Shown here: positions 47,110 through 58,352 of the stretch, in pieces
Layout: every line of letters starts with the position of its first letter
Numbering within the stretch: the stretch's first letter is position 1
Origin: Clavulina sp. PMI_390
Taxonomy: Eukaryota; Basidiomycota; Agaricomycetes; Cantharellales; Hydnaceae
Assembly (NCBI GenBank): GCA_015039315.1
Contig: WIDE01000098.1
Location: 59,323-123,322 of the forward strand
Reading direction: 5' to 3'
DNA length: 64,000 nucleotides
Translations under genes and position numbers: made by a program
Notes under the pieces: model-generated
What the model saw: only the letters and a program-made list of their open reading frames with translations
Databases searched by the model: none
What the model was told of the DNA's origin: nothing

Positions 47110-48181
47110 ATGGAAGGCACATCCGTGAAACCAGAGTTTTTTGCACGTTATTCTGACGAGGCTTTCCAAGCAGAGGTCGAGGTCTGAGTGTGTTAGTGCC
47201 CATGATCCTCTTCCATAATATTTATTTAGTGTTATAGAATGGCAATATCACACAAGAAGATATCGACTTACTCAATTCCCTATCTGCGCGAACGAACCTT
47301 TACCAGGTATGGTTGCGCTCTCCTTTCTGTTGCAGTAGTACTTTGAAAGACTAAATCAACATACTCGATTTCTAGAATCTAGGTTTTTATGGGGGAGCTA
47401 CAGCGGCAATCTACTATGCTCGCTTCATCCGCCAACCCCCGTGGCCATTTATCATGTGCATTCCCGTGGCCAGTGTTGGCTCCCTTGTTGGACTGGCCTT
47501 GTCATTTATTGTCGTCGGTGCTGCCATGTGCCGCTCGTCCAACAGGTTACAGGACAAAGAGCGATTCAAACTTGCCGTCGAGAATTTACGAGCAGGGGCC
47601 TCTGATACCAATCATGGGAGGTTTTCCTCAGCCTGATGGAAAACCTGGGGCTCAGCCAGACGTGCAGGGTAAGTTAGGCTGGTAGTCGACTGAACAAAGT
47701 TGATGGCAGGTAAGTGATATTTATTATTATTCGGGAATGATTGCTGGTGGGTATTAACAGTCACATCTGGCATGATTCTTTTCGTGCTTCGCAGTCCACC
47801 ATCCTGGTGATTCGTACAACCTGCTGCAAGCAGCAAGCCTCGTATAAGTACATTCGCGAGGCAAGCACCAAGGCCAATCTACCCATCCCACACTCTCCTC
47901 TCCCCAAGCACTTCCTCTACATCTACTCCATACTCATACCCACCGCCGCTGCGAACGTCTTGTCCTAGCGAAGGGCCAGGTTCCGAAGCTCCGTTCCGCG
48001 TCAGTAGTAACCCCATACCTCGTCCGAGCCCAGAGCTAGTCCAAGGAGAACAGCAGCACTGTAAGGAGAGCTAGGAGTGGGGGCGGAAGTAATGTACAAG
48101 AAGTTCAAAGCGCCGCTTGATGCAGAAAAAACGTGAGCTAGGAGCTGGAAAAGAAGGAGCAGTCGTGATAGGGTTAACTTA
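47110..48181 (+). pseudogene. Decayed duplicate of the OCIA-like membrane protein gene
   Basis: The first exons mirror the intact gene at 44448: 47110-47183 region (KPEFFARYSDEAFQAEVE), about 47238-47306 (NGNITQEDIDLLNSLSART) and 47377 onward (NLGFYGGATAAIYYARF, then a diverged membrane stretch and DKERFKLAVENLRAG). Right after that motif the frame shifts: the original frame stops at 47636, while the alternative frame continues with a GFPQPDGKPG piece to a stop at about 47683. Downstream blocks matching exon 4 (RPSP-like, and a DAE-coding block near 48118) carry more stops. It could still make a protein of about 120 residues covering the membrane part, but the tail is lost. Confidence 0.7.
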
Positions 48182-48415
48182 TTTTTTGTGGTGTCTCACT
48201 CAAAAGAATCAATATTCAACCAAATCTATTCTTCCCTCTTGATGCCACACGATTGGTATTACCAACACGTTCGAATTGTCTTGGCCGCAAGTAACTGAAC
48301 ATTTACGTAGGTGTCATGAATATCATGGGCACCTGGGAGAACGGCCAGGAACAGGCTGCGGACTCTCCGCCAAGCAATTAGATTAAAGGGACATATACAG
48401 TACTGCGGAGGAGAA

Positions 48416-49916
48416 TCAGTTGCCACCGCTCTCAGATGTGCCTCCATTCAGCCGGGAAATGCTGAACTGGGCTTTCGTAGCTTTAGGCGTAAGCTCTCCG
48501 CTACCATTATCTCCGAGTCCGGTTTCATCTCCCGCGATGGTGGCCGATGCATCGCTATCTGAAATCTCCGCAGTATTGAGTTGTGCCGCGGCCCCAGGCG
48601 CTGGCGCTCCTTCACTGCCCGGTGCTGGCTGTCCCCACGGAACACCATCCCATAGGACAAATTTGAGCCACTCTACTGCGCGTAGCTCGTTCCGTTCGCA
48701 AAAGCCGAATCGTTTCCGAATACCATCCAAGTCGCGACAGGCAAAAGGTTTGCTGGCAGCTTGAACAAGGGATTCAAACGTATCCTCATTCAATGACGTT
48801 GCTGAAGAGGGTTGGAAAGCCAGTGGTAAAGGAAACAAGTGGGAGTCTGAAGGTTCTATATGGAGAGGGCACTGAGAATGAGGGTCCGAGTCCGCAAAGT
48901 CGATCAGGCGAATTTGCCCTGAGGCGGACTTGAGAAAATTACGTTTCGCCACGTCTTTATGAGATATACCCGCACGGTGCAGCATGGCCTCGTGGTTTAG
49001 AAGAACGAGGCTGACATGAAGTGAAACCGTGAGTCAATTTCTCCCTGCTTGACTGCAGACTTGCAACGAGCACTGACCGATCTTCAACAGGCAATCGTGG
49101 ATATGGGTACTCTAACTCCACTCCACAATCCTCCAAGACCAGAATCGCCGCATTCCCATCCTGTGATACACCATGCCCAAAGAATCGAGGCACCACACTG
49201 CCTTGCAGCTCGTTCAGGAACTGTGCGTACAGGAGCGCTTCATGAGCCGTTGACGCCAGCATCGATTCCACCTTTTCCGTCGTGCGAAGTGTGTGGTGAT
49301 AGATTCGTTCGCGGTGTCCGTCTTTCATTTTGAGCGTAGTGAGAGGTGCGACAAGTTTGACAACAACCCTCTCAGTGATAGCTGGTCCTATGTAGGCTGG
49401 GTCACTGGCAGAGAGGGACCAAGGCTTGCCCGATAAGGACCGTTCGGGGAGTATTATGACATCATCGTTGGATGTTCCAGGTTCGCATGTGAGAGCATGG
49501 CTGACTTCAGGGTTGGAGCCTGAAGACTGGTCGGAGGATACCTGGCCGGGGCGGGATGTTGAGCCAGCTGAAGGCAGTTCGGAGGTGATGCCAGATTCAT
49601 CCTCGGAGGATGGGACCCTGTTGTTGGCCAAGATTGCAGTGTTGACAGTTTGTTCAGATGCCAGTATTGTAGAGCCCGATGTGGAGGCGATGGAGAACTT
49701 TCGTACGTGCCTCGTCATCACCCCGCGGAAGACACGACCGATCTTGCCCTTTCCTATCTCTAGCGGATCGAGACGGATCTTGTAACTATATCTTTGTGAG
49801 GGCATATCATTCGAAAGCCCATATGGAAGACCTTCCCGAGTCGTCGTTGGTGGTGTGACGATTCGAAAGCATTTGATGTCACTGTTGAACCGATTGTTAT
49901 ACAGCGAGAAAGACAT
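48416..49916 (-). CDS. Divergent protein kinase-like protein
   Basis: Two exons (minus): 49078-49916 and 48416-49010, 477 residues. Kinase landmarks are present but spread out. A glycine-rich loop EIGKGKIGRVFRG is near residue 55. A 110-residue Ser/Thr-rich insert follows, then the likely ATP-anchoring Lys in ERVVVKLV near 190. HEALLYAQFLNEL is an alpha-C-like helix and AAILVLEDCGVEL the hinge. The catalytic loop HKDVAKRNFL is near 300 (HKD replacing HRD, Asp and Asn kept), and the metal-binding LIDFAD replaces DFG with DFA. The C-lobe is short and ends in an acidic Ser/Ala-rich tail. Such abbreviated kinases are common in agaricomycetes; activity is plausible, substrate unknown. Its 3' third is duplicated and decayed at 45805-46140. 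It is divergent from the peroxiredoxin gene, 201 bp apart. Confidence 0.75.
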
Positions 49917-50117
49917 GATAGCTGATTGTCCAGGCCGTTATCGGTGGGTTTTTGGATGCTTTTGACGAGTGGTTCAAGATTTTGTAAGGATCGAAAGGAT
50001 GGGGCGCGCGAACTGTCACAGAAGGTGTGGTTGAGTCACGGGCGCTTGGACTATTTACGCGTCATTTTTGTCTCCAACACTCAACCTCGACCCTTATCTG
50101 AATTTGTTGCTTTCGCT
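49917..50117. promoter_or_regulatory. Compact bidirectional promoter (kinase-like / peroxiredoxin)
   Basis: Only 201 bp separates the two divergent start codons, so both transcripts must initiate from this segment. No named element is claimed. Confidence 0.45.
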
Positions 50118-51371
50118 ATGTCCAAGGCATTTGTCCAACGGTGAGAACGACCTTATCCCTCGAATCTCCTCGACGGACCGCCCGAACGAGGCTCCTTGCA
50201 GTGCACACTTATCTGACCTGTATGTTGCCGTTGCGATTTTGCCAGTCCTGCTCCCGCTTTCACCGCTCAGGTGGTCGAGGAAGGCTTGTTCAAGGACATC
50301 TCTCTGGAGCAGTACAAGGGAAAATGGTAATGTTCAACGCACCGTGGCGCTAATCACCCAAAACGCCAAAACTCACCGACGTACCTTGCCCAGGGTCGTA
50401 CTCTTCTTCTACCCAATGTGCGTGTTTCTAAGGACCAATTTCTCTTTATGCGTACCGACGTACCAGATACTGAACCAAACCGCTCGTGTATTCAGGGATT
50501 TCACCTTCGTGTACGTTTTCCGTCGCATGCTGTTCATCAGGATAGGCCATGAACGTCGTTCGACCTAACGATTAAATTTTAGCTGCCCTACGGAGATTTT
50601 AGGTTTCGACAAAGCGCTCCCAAAGTTCCGAGCCATTGACACTGAGGTCTTTGGTGAGTACTAGGGCAATTTGTTTTTCGATTGATTTCCGAGAGCTTCC
50701 GACCCTGAAACGTTTTTCCCCTAATTCTTCCGCCGTGACCCTGTTCTCGATGGTTTCAAGCAATCTCAACGGACTCTGTCTACGCCCACCTCGCCTGGTC
50801 GAATCTCTCGCGGAAGGAAGGCGGTGTCGGGCCGGACCTCAAGCTTCCTCTGATGTATGTGTCATCCATGGATGTCAATTGCATTCGTGCTTACCGAGCC
50901 TACTTCTAGTGCGGATCCGAGCCACAAAATCTCTCGCGACTATGGCGTTCTGCTTGAGGATGAAGGCATTGCCCTTCGTGGTCTCTTCATTATTGATCCC
51001 AAGGGTACTCTTCGGTAAGCTTCGACGAGCGCTTTCTGGTCCGATAATTTGTCCTCATATCTCAAATATAGCCAAATGACTATCAACGATCTCTCTGTCG
51101 GCCGTTCCGTTGATGAAACAATCCGCCTCGTGAAAGCGCTCCAGTTTACCGTACGTACTATTAGCTCGTCCTCAGAACTGCCCTTAGCTTATCACTATTG
51201 CAATGACAGGATAAGCATGGTGAGGTCTGCCCTGTCAACTGGCAAGAGGGCGGGGATACCATCAAGCCCGACCCCAAGGAGTCGCTCGACTACTTCTCTG
51301 CTACCGACAAGAAGCGAAGGGCTGAGGATTCTACCATGGACGTCGACAATGCGAAGCGCACCAAGGTCTAA
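50118..51371 (+). CDS. TSA1: Typical 2-Cys peroxiredoxin (thioredoxin peroxidase)
   Basis: Reduces H2O2 and organic peroxides using thioredoxin. Nine exons: 50118-50140, 50246-50326, 50394-50417, 50496-50510, 50583-50653, 50761-50854, 50910-51014, 51072-51150, 51210-51371, total 217 residues. The peroxidatic-Cys motif FYPMDFTFVCPTEI is built from exons of 24, 15 and 71 bases, and the Cys codon itself spans the exon 4/5 junction. [26 protein letters not shown] and the resolving-Cys motif HGEVCPVNW follow, which makes it a typical 2-Cys enzyme. The C-terminal extension after the usual YF ([20 protein letters not shown]) is basic and unlike the common ending; it could act as a nuclear signal (inference). 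Every junction keeps frame. Confidence 0.93.
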
Positions 51372-51756
51372 TTTGACGGCTATGGACATCCGCTGTTTGC
51401 GGCATTCAAGCCGTTCGCTTCAACCTAGCTGCTTGCCTCTACTCCACTCCTCTGCTGGGGGACAATAATGCGTTCTCTCCATATTCCCTTTCTGCGCCAT
51501 AGATGCATGGCCCATTTACAGCACATATAGCTTTGACCTATCTTGAAGGAATTCTCTTTCCACCCCTTAATGATAATTCCTTGGATATAAATTCCTTACT
51601 TTCGAGCTCGCTTCAATGACCTCGTACAATTCATAAAGAGTAACATTTTGGGACCAGGCGCAGGAGGTGGCTGTTTTTGTGTGGTCGTGTTGACATCGTG
51701 GTCGAGCAAACTGCACGAACATCTGTCCACAACCGTGTCTGATAATCTCAAACGCT
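51372..51756. other. Intergenic, no gene seen
   Basis: 385 bp between two genes on the same strand: peroxiredoxin 3' flank and promoter of the next gene. Nothing specific seen. Confidence 0.45.
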
Positions 51757-52633
51757 ATGGCACCTCCGTCCCCTGAATATAACGATTCTTATTCATATGA
51801 GTATCCTCCATGGAATGCTCCTCATGGACATGCACCTCCTGCTGTTGGAGAGTCCTCGATTTCGGAAGCCGAAGCATCTGGGTACCTGAATCCATCTGAA
51901 GTTGATGCCAGCCACGACCACACGACGAGTATGAGTGCTGATGTTAGCGGAGTGAGTGATCTCACGTCTACGCACACCTATGACCATTCTCACAAATCGT
52001 CCACCCGGTGGTCATAGATTCACGCTGCGCATTACGCACCTCACAATGGCATGTATGGCGGCGAACCTGATGATAGTGCTTATTTGGCAGAGGATCCTAA
52101 CCGCCGTCTGTCGGAGGCAGAGCTCTATGAAGAGTGCGAAGCGCCTTTAGAGATGGACCATGCAACACCAATGGAGCTGGGCGTGCTCATCGATCCTTTG
52201 GTTGGACGTGACTACTCAACCGGATATGTTCCTAGTAGACCAAGTAAGTAATAAATGTTCTACCCTGATTATTCTTTAGGAGCTCCCCCTTCGTCTTTGT
52301 TGGTCCAACGAGCATTCACCAATCGTGATTTGACTTACTCCCTTTAACCTAGTTGACTTCCAAAAATCCATGGCATTCTTACGAGGTCAATTGGATGCGC
52401 TTGCCGACACAGAGGTGTTTGATACTCTCAACGCGATACCACGTCCAGCCGAAGAAGCAAATGCTTCTCACTCTGGAGGCGCCAAGACCTCTGCGTCCAA
52501 GAATGGTCCAATACAACAAAAAGAGGCTAGGCCGATCATTCGGGGGGGAGGGGGACTCCAAGGCCCTTCCGTTGCAGATGCAGTAAACGTGGATGCGCTG
52601 ATGGCTGAGCTGGCCGGCGGACCCCGAGCTTGA
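51757..52633 (+). CDS. Hypothetical acidic protein, 233 residues
   Basis: Not recognised. Exons 51757-51951, 52018-52243 and 52353-52633 join in frame through clean GTGAGT/CATAG and GTAAGT/CCTAG sites. The N-terminus is Tyr/Pro/Ser/His-rich and looks disordered. The middle contains a Glu/Leu-rich stretch (RRLSEAELYEECEAPLEMD), and the end has a helical FQKSMAFLRGQLDALAD segment before a Gly/Ala-rich tail. No signal peptide or membrane segment. It lies downstream of the peroxiredoxin gene on the same strand and converges with the GH71 gene 345 bp away. Coding status rests on three mutually consistent exons. Confidence 0.6.
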
Positions 52634-52977
52634 GAATTTCTTCCACAACCTCCTTACGAGACTTTCAGCTATCATTATTATCTCTGAATCAAATTTCCAT
52701 TTCGATGTTGTAATGCACTTCATTTTATTCATGTATTGATAATGCAAAGGTGTCCGTGTTCCAATACGGCAAGCAAACAAGTGTCAAAAGGCGTGGTATC
52801 TACGAAAAAAGAGCTCTACCACTCTAACGAATGAAGAATAGTGACAAGATAATAGTACCCATCTACAGCATGAGATACAGCACGTAATATGTCCCCAAAA
52901 GAAAAGCGCGAGAAAACAAAACAAAACCCCAATGAATATGGTAGGCTGATGGTTCAGTAATGAGAGTGTGGCCATGA
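52634..52977. other. Convergent intergenic region
   Basis: 344 bp between two convergent stop codons; presumably both 3' UTRs. Nothing else seen. Confidence 0.45.
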
Positions 52978-55900
52978 TCAAGGTGAGGCGTCAATGTAGT
53001 AGTTGAAGTTATAGGTCACTGGGTTCGATACGATGGTGAAGCCAGCAGTAAAGGAGAGAACGACGGCGTTTGTGGCAGGATTGACAAGTTGTGCGGATGG
53101 TGTTCCGGCAGCCATGGCGAGTTTGACAGTGTTCACGCCTGGCGTGATATTGAAGGTTCCAGACGAAGTGCCAACGCTGAGGTTCAGTGTGTAAGTCCCT
53201 GTGGAGAACACAACGCAGTACACATTATCATCGGTCTATAAGGTTGAAACGTCATGGGGCCGTTAGTTGATGGGGAAAGCCAGGCGGGTTGAGTATTTCT
53301 TACCCATTGCCAGTTTGAAGGAATGCCGACACCATCATTACTCGCGGTAGCATATTTAGAATGCGGTCGGGAGGAAATATAGATCTTGTTCTTTGTAATG
53401 GTCGGGTATACACCAGTGCGCCAAGCGTCAGCATAGTATTTGGTCATTGTCGTCCACACTAAACAGGGATTGTGAGCTACGACGCAGATACTGGGATAGA
53501 AATAAAGGCATACACGTATGGTCAAAGCCAGTTGTCCAGGCTTGAGACATTGGTTGATCAACACCAATAGGGCCAATATAATGAGACTCCCCATAGTCAT
53601 TCCACGAAATAATCTAGGGTGAACCATGAGTATTCATTCAGCCATTATGTCAAGGCACTTACTTCGACCATATCAATGCTATTCCGGTTCTGATAGAGGA
53701 GATCCCAGCGAGCATTGTACAGACTATCATCACTTCGATAGATCCAGTTCTTGTTGTACGTGTCAGCGCCATAATGGGTGAAGAAGGCAGGGGTGACGGG
53801 GGCAATGTAGTAACGCCCGCTATTCGCGGAGATGTGAGCTGAATCGGAGCTGAAGTCAATGTCGGTGGAGCCCTAATATGGATGTCAGATTTAGGAACAC
53901 AGAGCTCCATAATATGTCATCCAAATACTCACCATGGGCCACCCGCCGTTCCAGTTGAAATCTCCATCCTGGAAGGTATTGGAACTGAAGGTCGACACAT
54001 CGGAGAAGAACGCAGGAATGAATGCGATGTTGGCCTAAATGACAGAGAAACAGGTGGTTAGCAAAGGGTTTAGTAGAGCATGGGGACAACCTACATTAAC
54101 GCCAGTCTTAACAGCGTAGGTCCAGGCGTCATTGAGACTTTGTTGCCCGAACGTGCATGCAGCACCAGAAAATGTCGAGACGACCTGCTTGCCCTGGTAG
54201 TACAGCTGGTTGGCATTGCTCGTATAGTTATTGATGTACTGCCGCACGAGCGTAGCGTCAGAAGCGAATTGGCAGGATAAGGAGCTACACAAACGAAGAG
54301 AACGATTAGATGGCATACAGGACATGATAAGGATGTCACACGTACGACATATCAAGGGAGATGAAAAGCTTGAAAGATGTCCCCGCAGCAGCAGCATAGG
54401 CATCTGCCACCCTCGCTGGTTCCCAGTCCAGGCTTCCGACATTTAGAGCGAACCCATCAATGCCACCGGCCATCGCCATCGCAATATTGGTTGACCATGT
54501 GCTCTGGTTGTACGAGTAGGTGTTACCAACCATGTGATGGGCAACAACAACCTTTGAGGGAGTCGGGGTAGGTGACGAGCTTGTGGTGGTGGTGCTCGTC
54601 GTGGTAGCCGAAGAACTACCCGTGGTCGCAGAGCTGGTTGTGGTAGCAGGATTAGTCGAAGTGGTAGAGCCAGTCGTAGTGGCAGAGCTGGTTGAAGTGA
54701 CAGAGCTGGTCGTAGTTGCAGAACTAGTTGTTGTAGCAGAACTGGTTGTAGTTGCCGAACTGGTTGTCGTCGCAGAGCTGGAGCTAGTTGAAGTAGCAGA
54801 ACTAGTTGTAGTGACAGAAGTAGTTGTGGTGGCGGAACTGCTCGTCGTAGTGGTGGAGGTGCTGGTGGAAATGGACGAGGTCGTAGACAACACGGTGCTG
54901 GTGCCTGTCGTCGTTGAACTCGTGCTCGAGGTGCTGAGAGTAGTGGATGACGGAGGGGTGTATTTGTAAACGTTAATGGCCCAGTTTCCACCGCACGACA
55001 GCGTCGAGTCTCCAGCGCATGCCATATTGCAGTTGGAGGATGCGATCGTCACGGACCCACTGGCAACCGTGGGCGCGCACCAGCATTGATTACCATACTC
55101 GGTCCCCGCAACCACATACCCTAGGCCAAGGCACGTGGCTTCGCACGTAGACGGGGAATTGTTGGCAAGATTGGTGTTGTATGATGGAAGCACACGCGAG
55201 TTTTGGTCTTGATAGCAACCCAAGCTGGTCCATACGCCTGAGGTCGAGGTCGAGACCGCACTTGAAGTTGTCGTGGTAGCACTCGATGTCGAGCTGGCCG
55301 TCGCGGTAGTACTAGCGGTGGAAGTGAGGTGATAAACGTTGATCGCGTAATTTCCACCACACATCTGAGATGTATTCCCTCCGCAAGTCATGGTGCATCC
55401 CGAAGAAGTTGACGCAGAACTCCCTATGCTATTGGCACAGTAGCATTCGGTACCTGACGATGGACGGTTCGAGGAAAACATGGGGTGAAAGATACAGTGT
55501 GAGGATAAGAAGTGAGCTTACTGTATTCGGTACCAGCATACGAATAACCAAGTCCAGCACAGGTACTTTGACAAGAAGCTGTAGTAAGTTGGTTGCTCGA
55601 AGTGCTGTAAGCACTCAAGGTCCGCGTGCTTGAATCAGTGTAGCAGCCCAATGATACCCATGCACTTGGAGAAGCACTGCTGGTTGCGACGGTAGAGGTA
55701 GAGGTAGAGGTAGAGGTAGAGGTAGATGTTGAGGAAGAAGTGGTAGCAGGAGTCGAAATGGAGGTAGTGGTAGAAGTAGACGTGGAAGTGGCAGTGGAAG
55801 TGGAAGTAGAGGTGGATCTGGAGGTGGATGTAGAAGTAGACGCGGAAGTGGAAGTAGCGGACGATGATCCACTCAATAAATAAACGTTGATAGCGTAGTT

Positions 55901-57381
55901 CCCACCGCAAATCTGGGACGAATCACCAGCGCAGGTCATTGTACATTGCGTTGAGGCAGCATTCGACGAAAGGGTGTTCGCGCAGTAGCATTGAGTACCT
56001 GATAACGACGTTGAAGGTTTACGCAATTAACAAAGCATCAAAGAATATGCACTCACTGTACTCCGTTCCAGCATAAACGTATCCTAATCCCTTACAAGTA
56101 CCTTGGCAAGAGGAAGTGGTGAGACTGTTAGAGGACGTGCTATACGCTGCCAAGACACGAGAAGAAGTATCGGTAATACAGCCGAGACTTGTCCACGATG
56201 CACTGTTCGTCGTGGTTGGACTGCTGGAGGCTAAAATAATAAATTCATATCAACCTCGTATTCGAGTTCCATGAATGACCGGCTACTTACACGTAGTGGC
56301 TGTCGTTGTAGAAGTTGTCGACACGGTGGTCGACGTCCCAGTACTACGCTGATATATGAAGATGCGATTGCTGCCGCCGCATATCTGGGTGCTGTCGCCA
56401 CTGCAGGCCATGCTGCAATCGCTGGAGGAAGCCACGGTACCAGAGCCCGAGGAGACAGTGATGGAGTTGCTGCAGAAACACTGGCTTCCAAACTCGACAC
56501 CAGCGAAAGAGTAGCCCTGAGCCAGACACGCGGCCTGGCATGTAGCAGGGGTGTTGCTAGAAACGGAAGGGTTATAGCTCCCCAAGGCACGAGTGGAAGT
56601 GCTGTCCGTGTAACAGCCCAGAGCACTGATGAATGTGTTTCAGTATCAGAGTAAGGCGTCAATGATCCGTAGAGAGAGCAGAAACGGATCAAGATTATTG
56701 AACGTACGACCAAGCACTATTAGAAGTTCCAGAGTAGGTATACACCATGATGCGATTCCCATTCCCGCATGTCTGGGTGGAATCGCCGGAACACACCATG
56801 CTACAATCCGTCGAAGGGGCCGATTGCCCAACGCTCGGGTTCGTCGATGTTGTCAGGCTATTTGCACAGTAGCATTGGGAACCTATTCAATATCCCCAAC
56901 ATTGCATTTGCATTTGACAGACAGCGTTATCAGTTAACCAGAGCGGTGTCTAAAAATAGGAAACATACCGTATTCGACACCTCCCATCGTGTAACCTAAA
57001 TTTTGGCAAGCGTTGAGACAGGATGTGACCGTGTTGGAGGACGATGAGGATGAATAGCTCGCTAGGGCGCGAGGGCTTTGCGCATCGGTGTAACATCCCG
57101 TTTGGCTGGACCGCGATAGAACTCGTTAGTAAGTCCTAGTCGATCCAAGCTGTTCATCCATTCATGCGAGCTACTCACGTCCAGCCGGAAGGAACTGTCC
57201 CTCGAATGTATAAGGAACGACCAGGAACAAGGTTTGGCGCGTGTCTGGACAAGGCTGAGCGCCATGCTCGTTCCAGACGATGGAAAGAGAGGGCCTTATC
57301 ATCCGCAGCCAAAGCGATAGTGAGGTTATAGTGAAAGAGCGACAAGAATAGAAGGAATGGCAGAGTGAATGAAGGCATCAT
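52978..57381 (-). CDS. Secreted GH71 alpha-1,3-glucanase with five WSC domains
   Basis: Predicted endo-acting mutanase that hydrolyses alpha-1,3-glucan of fungal walls. A signal peptide starts at 57381 (MMPSFTLPFLLFLSLF). Five WSC carbohydrate-binding modules follow, each with the C...C(Y/W)C...CxxxCxG(D/N)...CGG/CG core, at about 57100-56715, 56625-56290, 56190-55870, 55650-55310 and 55240-54945. Modules are separated by Ser/Thr linkers, one a GTAGAG microsatellite. The catalytic part begins KVVVAHHMVGNTY near 54560 and continues through GGIDGFALNVGSLDW, FKLFISLDMS, STFSGAACTFGQQSLNDAW, DFNWNGGWPM (about 53940), IISWNDYGESHY (about 53600) and MTKYYADAWRTGVYP, ending with a beta-rich C-terminal domain and a stop at 52978. 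About 16-18 exons. Tandem with the paralog at 58353-61991. Confidence 0.9.
55691..55727. repeat. GGTAGA hexanucleotide microsatellite in a coding linker
   Basis: About six GGTAGA units on the plus strand, continued by related GTAGAAGT/GGAAGT units to about 55850. Read on the minus strand they encode the Ser/Thr linker between WSC3 and WSC4 of the GH71 protein. Length variation here would change linker length in steps of two residues. Confidence 0.85.
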
Positions 57382-58352
57382 GGCCGCCTCAAAGCCAAGC
57401 GAGACTGAACACCAAGGAAACGAATGACTAGGAGTCGTACACTCAAAGCAGATGGAGGTGGTGAGGAAACAAGAAGGAAGGTTGAAAAATGCTGCTCTAC
57501 AGACGCGCGGATGTTTAGACTTCCCGCAACAGCCTTTTGCCCGACCCAAGGTGGCCCGAGGAATGAGCCGATATCGATAACTATCTCATCAAAGGCGATG
57601 CCGAGCCCTGCTAAAGTTGGATATGATAACAATAATAAAGCAGGGAAGCGAGGCACAGCAAAGCCGACGTCCTTGATTGACAATGTCCATTTACGCAATC
57701 ACTCACGATCCAGTCCAGGTTATCAGTTACAAAGGGCCTCCTCGAAGGCAGTGACTGAATAGTAGGACGAGGGTGAGGGATCAATGTTCTGTGCCTGGCG
57801 GCGGTCGGCATGTTCAACCGGCAGGATCGACCGACGAACGACGGAGAGCATTTTCGCAAATGAGTTCGTCAGCCGAACAAGGGATTTAGCCTTTTTGGTA
57901 TGAATAAAACGGGCTGGTCCGGCGTTCGCTTAAGCGAAAACACCGTCCCTGGTTTGTGTATTTGGGTCTGCCCAAAAGCGCCGCGCGGATGACACGCTCC
58001 GTTGGTGGAAGGAAGGAAGGGTGTCAATACCACGTTGTGGACAGGAACGGGACCGCGTGTAACAACAGTCGCAAACAAACTCCAACTGTAGAATGGTTCA
58101 CAGGTAGTCTATTGATAAGCAGCAAGGCTAGTTCTAAAGGAGCGACGTACAAGACAACTGACTCAATATTGTTAAGCATATGCATTCAACAAGAATGCGT
58201 GATAAAGAAAATAAGTCATGATCAAACCACAAAATGAATGTAGATGGCTACAGAGGACGGGACGACTGGAGCAGAGGCAGAAGCAAACGAGCGGGGCAGA
58301 GGTGGCACTGGCATAAGAACATAAATGAATGCATGCCTCGGAATCATGGAAA
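57382..58352. other. Intergenic between tandem GH71 genes
   Basis: 971 bp: promoter of the downstream GH71 gene and 3' flank of the upstream one. Open frames on both strands here lack family signal. Confidence 0.45.

Larger units (their letters stand above)
44448..48780. repeat. Segmental duplication, two units
   Basis: Unit 1 (about 44448-46140) and unit 2 (about 47110-48780) each contain, in the same order, an OCIA-like gene on the plus strand and the 3' end of a kinase-like gene on the minus strand. Similarity is clear in exons and in the intergenic spacer, but diverged, so the duplication is not recent. Unit 1 keeps the membrane-protein gene; unit 2 keeps the kinase. Confidence 0.78.

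Noticed and set aside
48420..48764. 114-codon plus-strand frame
   Set aside because: Antisense shadow of the second exon of the kinase-like gene.
54583..54969. 128-codon plus-strand open frame rich in Val and Glu
   Set aside because: Antisense shadow of the repetitive Ser/Thr linker of the GH71 gene; codon periodicity of the linker creates it.
57424..57762. 112-codon plus-strand frame upstream of the GH71 gene
   Set aside because: No motif, overlaps several equally long frames on the other strand; looks like chance.
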